DNA from: Lachnospiraceae bacterium | Lineage (GTDB): Bacteria; Bacillota; Clostridia; Lachnospirales; Lachnospiraceae | Assembly (NCBI GenBank): GCA_017558865.1 | Contig: JAFYTM010000023.1 | Span: 1 to 38,028, forward strand | Direction: 5' to 3' | DNA: 38,028 nucleotides | Shown here: piece after piece, positions 24,932-31,298 of the stretch | Position numbering within the stretch: the stretch's first letter is position 1 | Layout of the letters: each line of letters opens with the position of its first letter | The notes under the pieces: model-generated | What the model saw: only the letters and a program-made list of their open reading frames with translations | The model's database searches: none | What the model was told of the DNA's origin: nothing | Translations under genes and position numbers: made by a program

Positions 24932-25456
24932 ATGACAGCATCATATAAGACAAAAGAGATTGTTATTTTTGGAATACTGACAGCGATTGTTCTGGCAGGA
25001 CAAGTAGCTCTGGTATTTTTGCCGAATATAGAGATCGTGACGCTTCTGTTTATTTTGTATACTTTGGTGCTTGGCAGGAAAGTGTTTTATATTATCTATG
25101 TCTTTGCACTTGTACAAGGGCTGATCTATGGCTTTGGCATGTGGTGGATCAACTATATGTATGTATGGAGTGTACAGGCAATTATTACGTTGATTTTTAG
25201 CAGACAAACCTCCGTTATGTTCTGGGGAATTTTATCCGGATTTTATGGAATTTCCTTTGGTGCACTCTGTTCAATTCCTTATTTTTTTGCAGGAGGACCA
25301 TCGGCAGCATTCGCTTACTGGGTAGCAGGTATTCCATATGATATCACTCATTGTATTGCCAATCTGGTAATCTGTGTGGTATTGTATACACCATTAAGGT
25401 ATATTTTAGAGCAGTGTGTAAAGGAAAGTAATATGGTTATGATAAGGCATTCCTAG
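24932..25456 (+). CDS. ECF S-component, probable cobalamin/corrinoid transporter
   Basis: A 174-residue membrane protein with about six hydrophobic segments (ILTAIVLAGQVALVFLPNIEIVTLLFILYTLVLG at the start, then ALCSIPYFFAGGPSAAFAYWVAGIPYDITHCIANLVI). The arrangement is that of an ECF S-component. It begins immediately after the DUF4430 stop and is under the same cobalamin riboswitch, so cobalamin or a corrinoid precursor is the likely substrate (the CblT role). Energising EcfA/EcfT subunits are not in the window and must be shared. Its stop codon lies in the loop of the operon terminator. Confidence 0.82.
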   Translation: MTASYKTKEIVIFGILTAIVLAGQVALVFLPNIEIVTLLFILYTLVLGRKVFYIIYVFALVQGLIYGFGMWWINYMYVWSVQAIITLIFSRQTSVMFWGILSGFYGISFGALCSIPYFFAGGPSAAFAYWVAGIPYDITHCIANLVICVVLYTPLRYILEQCVKESNMVMIRHS

Positions 25457-25471
25457 AGGAGTGCCTTTTTT
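25444..25471 (+). terminator. Rho-independent terminator of the B12 uptake operon
   Basis: AAGGCATTCC (25444-25453) and GGAGTGCCTT (25458-25467) form a 10-bp stem with one G-U pair, then a T-run. The stop codon TAG of the S-component is the first three bases of the four-base loop, so the gene's last codons form the stem. Confidence 0.88.
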
Positions 25472-25494
25472 GTAAAATGAAAAGGAGCAGGTTT

Positions 25495-26166
25495 ATGAAC
25501 AAAGTGGCAACTACAGCACAGATGAAAGAACTGGATCGTATTGCAATTGAAGAAAGAGGAATTCCATCTCTGGAATTGATGGAGCATGCAGCAGGCAAGG
25601 TGGCAGAACGTGTACACAAGGTGCTTGATAAAAGTGTGACAAAACGGATCACTGTTTTGTGCGGAACCGGCAATAACGGAGGAGATGGGATTGCGGCAGC
25701 AAGAATACTGAAAAAAGAAGGGTGTGATGTTCGTGTTTTTCTGGTTGGTAAGAGAGAGAAGATGACACCTGATTCTCTGAAAAATGAAAAAAGATTACAG
25801 GAGACAGAGTTGCAATTAGAAGATTTTTCTGCGGAAGATGATAGAATCCTGAGATGGCTGCAAAGGAGTGATTGTATCGTCGATGCATTGTTCGGTGTGG
25901 GTCTAAAAAGAGCGTTAGCCGGAGATTTTCTGACTGCTGTGCAGTGGATGAACCAGGTCAATTGTCCGGTCATATCGTGTGATATCCCATCAGGAGTAGA
26001 CGGAGATACAGGAGAAATTCTGGGGAATGCTGTTCGTGCAGACTGGACCGTAACGTTTTCCTGTGGTAAGCCGGGACTGTATCAGGGGGAAGGGGCTGTG
26101 TGTGCCGGAAAGGTAGAAATCGTGGAGATTGGAATCCCAGAGGAATTGATAAGGGAGTTTTTGTAG
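25495..26166 (+). CDS. nnrE: NAD(P)H-hydrate epimerase, stand-alone
   Basis: A 223-residue YjeF_N-domain enzyme that epimerises damaged R-NAD(P)HX to the S-form for repair. TTAQMKELDRIAIEERGIPSLELMEHAAGKVAERV and ITVLCGTGNNGGDGIAAARILKKEGCDV are family motifs; CDIPSGVDGDTGE and VTFSCGKPGLYQGEGAVCAGKVEIVEIGIP end the domain. In many bacteria this is fused to the ADP-dependent dehydratase (NnrD); here the chain ends just after the epimerase and runs into a terminator. The ATG at 25495 follows AAAGGAG; a six-residue longer start (25477) overlaps that site. Confidence 0.92.
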   Translation: MNKVATTAQMKELDRIAIEERGIPSLELMEHAAGKVAERVHKVLDKSVTKRITVLCGTGNNGGDGIAAARILKKEGCDVRVFLVGKREKMTPDSLKNEKRLQETELQLEDFSAEDDRILRWLQRSDCIVDALFGVGLKRALAGDFLTAVQWMNQVNCPVISCDIPSGVDGDTGEILGNAVRADWTVTFSCGKPGLYQGEGAVCAGKVEIVEIGIPEELIREFL

Positions 26167-26182
26167 CTCCCTTATATTTTTT
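26149..26182. terminator. Bidirectional terminator between nnrE and the LysR gene
   Basis: ATAAGGGAG (26149-26157) pairs with CTCCCTTAT (26167-26175), followed by ATTTTTT. The stem contains the last codons of the epimerase gene and the last codons of the minus-strand LysR gene. Confidence 0.8.
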
Positions 26183-27059
26183 CAATAAAATACCGAAGTG
26201 CCGGACTTTTATCATTGGATCTCCATACAGATATAATCTTTTCGTATTCACCTTCACCGATTAAAGGAACAAATACCAGATTATCGGCATCCTGCAGTTT
26301 GCTGGTTACATAGGATGGAAGGATCGAGATGCCTTCTTCGGCAGCTACCATCATCAGAATACTTTCAATATCATTGGATCTGAACAGGATATTTGGCTGA
26401 TAACCGGCAAGACGATACATTTCCATAAAATGGTTATCGCCAAAGGATTCTCCTGTGGCAGAAGGACTCATATATAAGATATTCTCATGTTTCAGTTCTC
26501 TTCTGTTCAGTGAATTGCGTTTTGCCATAGGATGATTTTCGTAAAGTGCAACAACCAGCGGTGCCAGTTCCATCAATTTATATTCGATATTGGATTCCTG
26601 CAGGATATTCGTGCTGTCCCATGTGAAAATAAGATCATAGTCGTTGTTAAAAAGACCAGATGCAAGCATATCAGTATCACAGCGGTGGCAGGTGATCAGA
26701 ATATTAGGATATTCCTGATGGAATGCTTTCATAATATTAGAAAGATTACTGCGCTCATAGCCTTTTGTGTAACCAATGCGCAGTGTACCGACCAGACCGG
26801 CAGATGCATCATGTACTTTACCAATTGCGGTATTCATCCGGTCCAGGATTGCTTTTGCTTCATGGAAAAATACATTGCCTGCAGGTGTGAGCGCAATTGG
26901 ACGACGGGTACGGTCAATCAATTGAACGCCCATATTCTCTTCCAGTGTATGGATTTGCTGTGTGATGGCAGTCTGGGAGATGTAGTATTGATTAGCGGCT
27001 TTCGTAAAACTTTTATATTCTGCGACTGCAATAAAATATTTTAATTGATTGATATTCAT
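26172..27059 (-). CDS. LysR family transcriptional regulator
   Basis: A 295-residue LTTR. The N-terminal winged HTH is plain (NINQLKYFIAVAEYKSFTKAANQYYISQTAITQQIHTLEENMGVQLIDRT, residues 2-52). The effector-binding periplasmic-binding-protein-like domain fills the rest, with the hinge at about residues 85-95 (GTLRIGYTKGYERSNL). It is divergent from the sodium symporter gene with a 116-bp gap containing a 13-bp palindrome, so it probably controls that transporter in response to its substrate or a derivative. The inducer is not identifiable. Confidence 0.93.
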   Translation of the reverse strand: MNINQLKYFIAVAEYKSFTKAANQYYISQTAITQQIHTLEENMGVQLIDRTRRPIALTPAGNVFFHEAKAILDRMNTAIGKVHDASAGLVGTLRIGYTKGYERSNLSNIMKAFHQEYPNILITCHRCDTDMLASGLFNNDYDLIFTWDSTNILQESNIEYKLMELAPLVVALYENHPMAKRNSLNRRELKHENILYMSPSATGESFGDNHFMEMYRLAGYQPNILFRSNDIESILMMVAAEEGISILPSYVTSKLQDADNLVFVPLIGEGEYEKIISVWRSNDKSPALRYFIEKI

Positions 27060-27068
27060 AAAGAAATC

Positions 27069-27081
27069 CTTATAATATAAG
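27069..27081. promoter_or_regulatory. Candidate LysR binding palindrome
   Basis: CTTATAATATAAG is a perfect inverted repeat around a central A, ten bases from the lysR start codon, in the divergent intergenic region. LTTR autoregulatory sites are usually AT-rich palindromes of this kind. It may also include the -10 box of the lysR gene. Confidence 0.4.
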
Positions 27082-27175
27082 TTTTTCTTATTTTAATATG
27101 TAAACAGTGAATTTGCAATATTGAAACAGGAGAATTATAATAATCGAAGTATTTTAATCATTTACGGAGGGGAAA

Positions 27176-28645
27176 ATGAATCGAGAAAAATTTGGTTCAA
27201 GACTTGGCTTTATTCTGGTATCTGCCGGATGTGCCATTGGAATCGGAAATGTGTGGAAATTTCCTTACATATGTGGAGCTTATGGAGGTGCCGCATTTAT
27301 TCTGATCTATCTGACATTTTTGCTGATCATGGGAATTCCAGTATTAGTATGTGAATTTTCTATTGGACGTGCAAGCCGAAGAAGTGCGGCTGCCTGCTAC
27401 GAGCAGCTGGAGCCTGCCGGAACTTCCTGGCACAGACTGAAATATATCAGCACCATTGGATGTTATCTGTTGATGATGTTCTATACGATGGTTGCCGGAT
27501 GGATGCTTTATTATTGTTATAAAAGTCTGAAAGGTGATTTTGTTGGAGCAACGCCGGAATATATCGCAGATGCGTTCACTGGCATGCTTGGTGATGCACC
27601 AACGATGATTTTCTGGACAGTTCTGATCTGTGTTGTTGGTTTTGCGATCTGTGCTCTTGGATTAAAGGGCGGAGTAGAGCGTATTACTACCGTGATGATG
27701 CTGGCACTTCTTGGAATTATGGTTGTTCTTGCATTCCGTTCTGTGTTTATGGAAGGTGCTATCGAAGGTATTAAATTTTATCTGGTTCCTGATTTCCAGC
27801 GTATGGTTGCTAACGGCGGCCTTGGAAATGCGATTTTTGCGGCACTTAGTCAGTCATTTTTTACTTTGTCACTTGGTATTGGTTCCATGCTGATCTTTGG
27901 AAGTTACCTTGATAAGGATCGCAGTCTGACAGGAGAAGCGATCAACATTACTTTATTGGATACCTTTGTAGCATTGACAGCAGGATTTATCGTGATTCCG
28001 GCATGTTTTGCATATGGAATTGAACCGGGAGCAGGTCCTAGCCTGATTTTCATTACGTTGCCGAATATTTTTGCTCAGATGCCGGGCGGTGCTGTCTGGG
28101 GAGCGTTGTTTTTCCTGTTCCTGAGTTTTGCAGCGTTATCTACAGTTATTGCTGTGTTTGAAAATATTGTGGCATTTGATATGGATGCATGGGGATGGTC
28201 CAGAACGAAGAGTGTATGGGTCAGTGCGATTGCCATCACTCTGCTTAGTATGCCGGCAGTACTTGGATATAATGTACTTTCATCTATACAGCCGTTGGGT
28301 GAGGGAACAACGTTGATGGATCTGGAGGATTTTATCGTATCCAATAACCTGCTTCCATTGGGCAGCCTTGTCTATATTCTGTTCTGTACAAGAAAGAATG
28401 GATGGGGATGGGACAATTTTATTGCAGAAGCTAATACTGGTACTGGTATTAAATTCCCGAAAGGACTTAAGAATTATGTATCTTATGGTCTGCCGATGAT
28501 CATTATTGTGATTTATCTGAGAGGATATTATGATTTCTTTAAGGGAAAAGGAACAGGTATGCTTGTAGGATGGATGATTTTTGCAGTAGTATTCTTGGCA
28601 ATGATTTTCTATTTCTCCTTAGGAAAAAGTAAAAAGAATCAATAA
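27176..28645 (+). CDS. Sodium-dependent transporter, NSS (SNF) family
   Basis: A 489-residue membrane protein with about 11-12 helices. The first helix reads SAGCAIGIGNVWKFPYICGAYGGAAFI, the unwound sodium- and substrate-binding motif of the neurotransmitter:sodium symporter family, and SQSFFTLSLGIGSMLIFGSYLDKD is the helix-6/7 region. Bacterial members import amino acids such as tryptophan, tyrosine, leucine or methionine with Na+; the substrate cannot be fixed here. Preceded by a strong ACGGAGGGG ribosome site and divergent from the LysR gene. It ends at a rho-independent terminator. Confidence 0.93.
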   Translation: MNREKFGSRLGFILVSAGCAIGIGNVWKFPYICGAYGGAAFILIYLTFLLIMGIPVLVCEFSIGRASRRSAAACYEQLEPAGTSWHRLKYISTIGCYLLMMFYTMVAGWMLYYCYKSLKGDFVGATPEYIADAFTGMLGDAPTMIFWTVLICVVGFAICALGLKGGVERITTVMMLALLGIMVVLAFRSVFMEGAIEGIKFYLVPDFQRMVANGGLGNAIFAALSQSFFTLSLGIGSMLIFGSYLDKDRSLTGEAINITLLDTFVALTAGFIVIPACFAYGIEPGAGPSLIFITLPNIFAQMPGGAVWGALFFLFLSFAALSTVIAVFENIVAFDMDAWGWSRTKSVWVSAIAITLLSMPAVLGYNVLSSIQPLGEGTTLMDLEDFIVSNNLLPLGSLVYILFCTRKNGWGWDNFIAEANTGTGIKFPKGLKNYVSYGLPMIIIVIYLRGYYDFFKGKGTGMLVGWMIFAVVFLAMIFYFSLGKSKKNQ

Positions 28646-28655
28646 GTAAACAGAG

Positions 28656-28686
28656 CAGATGTCCAGAGATAGGACATCTGTTTTTT
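28656..28686 (+). terminator. Rho-independent terminator of the symporter gene
   Basis: CAGATGTCC (28656-28664) and GGACATCTG (28672-28680) form a perfect 9-bp stem with an AGAGATA loop, followed by TTTTTT. Confidence 0.92.
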
Positions 28687-28697
28687 ACTTCTTAAAT

Positions 28698-28772
28698 CGA
28701 ACATATTTTCGATAGATGTATTGACAAACAAATGTTCTGGTTATATAATAAACAAAAAAGAACAGATGTTCT
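28698..28772 (+). promoter_or_regulatory. SOS-type promoter with three LexA-box-like sites
   Basis: A perfect promoter, TTGACA (28721-28726), 17 bp, TATAAT (28744-28749), is flanked and overlapped by three matches to the Firmicute SOS box (CGAAC-RNRY-GTTYG). Site 1 is CGAACATATTTTCG (28698-28711, one mismatch). Site 2 is CAAACAAATGTTCT (28725-28738, about 12 of 14, inside the spacer). Site 3 is AGAACAGATGTTCT (28759-28772, a perfect GAAC-N4-GTTC palindrome). LexA binding here would cover both -35 and the start point. Confidence 0.82.
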
Positions 28773-28796
28773 GTATATACTAAGGGGGATATGGTA

Positions 28797-29180
28797 ATGT
28801 ACGAAATGAGCATGGCAGACCGTATGGAATACAGAAGAAGCAGGAGGGAAGCAGTCAGAAAGCAACAAAAAATAAGACAAAGGATGTTCCTGATTTTCTG
28901 GTTGACACTTCTTATCATGTTTGGTGTGGGAGTAGGTTTTGGTACTCTTTTAACCAGAGCAGAATCACCGACAGAAGCTTATCATAAGTATTATGCGAAT
29001 ATAGAGATTCAGCGGGGAGATACTTTATGGGGAATTGCTGATGATTATATGGATACGGTTCATTATACGAATCGTACAGAATATTTGAATGAGATTATGA
29101 AAATCAACGATATGGTAGATTCTAAACTGATCACGGGACAGAAGATTATAGTACCGTATTTCTCAGATCAAGTATATTAA
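28797..29180 (+). CDS. TM-LysM protein, YneA-like SOS division inhibitor candidate
   Basis: A 127-residue protein with a charged cytoplasmic N-terminus (RRSRREAVRKQQKIRQR), one membrane helix (about residues 32-52, FLIFWLTLLIMFGVGVGFGTLL) and an extracellular LysM domain (IEIQRGDTLWGIADDY...INDMVDSKLITGQKIIVPY, about residues 70-122). This architecture and size match YneA/SosA-type cell-division suppressors made during the SOS response, and the promoter bears three LexA-like boxes. The lexA gene itself is not adjacent, unlike in Bacillus. Start: ATG at 28797, with AGGGGG at a good distance; ATG at 28791 is too close to it. Confidence 0.82.
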   Translation: MYEMSMADRMEYRRSRREAVRKQQKIRQRMFLIFWLTLLIMFGVGVGFGTLLTRAESPTEAYHKYYANIEIQRGDTLWGIADDYMDTVHYTNRTEYLNEIMKINDMVDSKLITGQKIIVPYFSDQVY

Positions 29181-29225
29181 ATCATATCTTTTAAGAATTC
29201 ATGAAGATTCATTTAAGAATTTATA

Positions 29226-29255
29226 TTTACATTGTAGGGTTGGAAAAAATATGAT
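29226..29255 (+). promoter_or_regulatory. Probable promoter of the MotA/OmpA-like pair
   Basis: TTTACA (29226-29231) and TATGAT (29250-29255) are separated by 18 bp, 35 bp before the ribosome site of the 29290 gene. Confidence 0.5.
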
Positions 29256-29289
29256 AAAGTGAACACATAGAATACGAAGGAGGTTTATC

Positions 29290-30423
29290 ATGAAGAATAA
29301 ACTATATTATATGCTGCCTGTACTTTATATTTCTGTGTTTGCATTTATCCTTTATGTAAATGGTGTATTTACAGGAGATATCAATTCTGTAAGCAATCTT
29401 ATAATCAATGTGGGATTCCTGGTAGTGATTGGTATTTTGCTTCTGATATCCTGTATTAGTTTTAGCAGATTAAATGAGGCTACCGATGATCTTGTGTCTG
29501 TATCCAATGAGATGAATAACCGCCGTGAAGCATTTCAGAAAAATCTCTGGTCTGAGTATCGTCAGAAAAAAGATGTGTTTTCAAATTTGCTTCTTAATCA
29601 GCAGTTTGAAAAATATCAGAGGAGAATTGCGGTTCATACGACTTCAAAAGGAACGGTTACTGAAGGATGTCCGATAGAAGAATACATCAATGAAGATCTT
29701 TTGGATCAGATTGGACATACATATTTTAATTCTGCTATTTCAGGAACGATGACAGGACTTGGTATTCTTGGAACATTTTTAGGATTGTCTTTGGGAATGA
29801 GTTCTTTTTCCGGAAATGATATATTTGCCGTATCCGACAATATTGCTCCTTTGCTGGATGGTATGAAAGTTGCATTCCATACATCTGTTTATGGTATTTT
29901 CTTTTCTCTTGTATTTACGCTGGTTTATCGCAGTCTGATGTCAGATGCTTATGAGAAGCTCTCTTTCTTCCTGTCATCTTTCCGAGAGTGTGCAGCACCG
30001 GTTGTCAGTCCTGTAGATGAAGATCTGAGTACCATGCTGATCTATCAGGCGAACATGGCGAATTCTCTGAAAACGATGATGGATTTGATGAAAGGGAATG
30101 CAGAGGAACAGATCAAAGGCGTGGATAAGATTGTACAGCTGTTCACGTATCGAATGTCCGATATGCTGGGGAATGATTTGGAGAAACTGGGAAGAAATCT
30201 GAGTCATGCATGTGAAGCACAAAGTATCTATGCATCCAACTTCCAGAAACTGGAGGAAAGCACACGTCAGTTATTAGAAGCAAGTCGTATTATGAATGAG
30301 ACAATGAATCTGACTTTGAAGAAAGAACGGGAAATTGAAAAGACACTTTCTGGATTGAGTGAAGATCTCAGCAGTGAATTGTACGCGTTTAGTCGAATGA
30401 GGAATATGTATGAAAAACAATAG
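29290..30423 (+). CDS. MotA/TolQ/ExbB-type proton channel protein, ZorA-like
   Basis: A 377-residue membrane protein with four predicted helices: about residues 8-25, 36-57, 145-173 and 192-215. The third, SAISGTMTGLGILGTFLGLSLGMSSFS, is the conserved pore segment of the MotA/TolQ/ExbB superfamily, and LGTFLGL is especially like ZorA. Helix four is FHTSVYGIFFSLVFTLVYRS. After residue 215 comes about 160 residues of mostly helical cytoplasmic tail, shorter than the tail of canonical ZorA. The next gene, overlapping by 14 bp, is its OmpA/MotB-like partner, so the two should form an ion-driven five-plus-two stator. No flagellar, Tol-Pal or Zorya effector gene lies near. Function is open. Confidence 0.85.
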   Translation: MKNKLYYMLPVLYISVFAFILYVNGVFTGDINSVSNLIINVGFLVVIGILLLISCISFSRLNEATDDLVSVSNEMNNRREAFQKNLWSEYRQKKDVFSNLLLNQQFEKYQRRIAVHTTSKGTVTEGCPIEEYINEDLLDQIGHTYFNSAISGTMTGLGILGTFLGLSLGMSSFSGNDIFAVSDNIAPLLDGMKVAFHTSVYGIFFSLVFTLVYRSLMSDAYEKLSFFLSSFRECAAPVVSPVDEDLSTMLIYQANMANSLKTMMDLMKGNAEEQIKGVDKIVQLFTYRMSDMLGNDLEKLGRNLSHACEAQSIYASNFQKLEESTRQLLEASRIMNETMNLTLKKEREIEKTLSGLSEDLSSELYAFSRMRNMYEKQ

Positions 30424-31297
30424 AAAAAACAGAGCTGTATTTTCAGAAATAAGCTATTGGCAGTCTTATTCCGATATGATGGCTGCTCTTCTGTTAATTT
30501 TTATTTTGATCATCGCGATTACATTGGCTATTTATAAACAGAAGCGTGATGATCTGGATGAGGCTCAAATCCAGTTGAATGCGACGAAAACAGAGCTGGA
30601 AGCTTCAGAAGAAGAACTTAGGAATTCATTGATCGAATTGGAGGCTGCTTATGCAAAAGCAACCATGACGCAGGAAGAATTAGAGGCTGCACATCGAGAA
30701 ATCGAAGAAGCGAATCAGAAGATTGATGATGCACGTGCGGAATTGGATGCAACCAAAGGAGAATTACAGGATATTGTAGGTATCCGAACGGATATTATCT
30801 CCGAACTTCAGACGCGATTCAGCAATTCATCCATGAAAGTGGATGCACAGACGGGCTCTATCACATTTTCATCAGATGTATTATTTAGATATAACAGTGC
30901 AACATTGACAGAAGAGAGTAAGACATCATTAAAAGAGATCATTCCTGTATATCTGGATGTACTTCTGCAGGATAATTTCCGACCATATATTGCAGAGATT
31001 ATATTTGAAGGACATACCGATACAGACGGCGATTTTCAAAGTAATATGACTCTTTCTTATAATAGAGCAAATTCTGTAGCAAGATTTTGTATGAATTCAA
31101 CTAATGGTCTGTCAGAAGATCAGATCGAATTGCTGCAAAAATTGATGACAGTCAATGGTAAATCTTTCAGTACACCGATCTATAAGATGAATTCAGATCA
31201 GGTGGATATGCCTTCTTCCAGACGTGTAGAGATTAAATTCCGTCTGAAAGAAGACGAGATGATCAATAAAATTACAGAAATATTGAATCAGGGATAG
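30410..31297 (+). CDS. MotB/OmpA-domain stator protein, ZorB-like
   Basis: A 295-residue partner of the channel protein. YWQSYSDMMAALLLIFILI (residues about 16-34) is the plug/helix motif of MotB/ZorB; Asp22 would be the ion-binding residue. Residues about 44-122 are a long coiled coil of E/A/L heptads (DEAQIQLNATKTELEASEEEL and on). The OmpA-like peptidoglycan-binding domain occupies about residues 140-290, with FEGHTDTDGDFQSNMTLSYNRANSVARFC. The coiled coil is longer than in flagellar MotB, placing the OmpA domain away from the membrane through the thick wall. The gene ends 1 bp before the end of the convergent ATPase gene, with no terminator between. Confidence 0.87.
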   Translation: MKNNRKNRAVFSEISYWQSYSDMMAALLLIFILIIAITLAIYKQKRDDLDEAQIQLNATKTELEASEEELRNSLIELEAAYAKATMTQEELEAAHREIEEANQKIDDARAELDATKGELQDIVGIRTDIISELQTRFSNSSMKVDAQTGSITFSSDVLFRYNSATLTEESKTSLKEIIPVYLDVLLQDNFRPYIAEIIFEGHTDTDGDFQSNMTLSYNRANSVARFCMNSTNGLSEDQIELLQKLMTVNGKSFSTPIYKMNSDQVDMPSSRRVEIKFRLKEDEMINKITEILNQG

Positions 31298-31298
31298 T

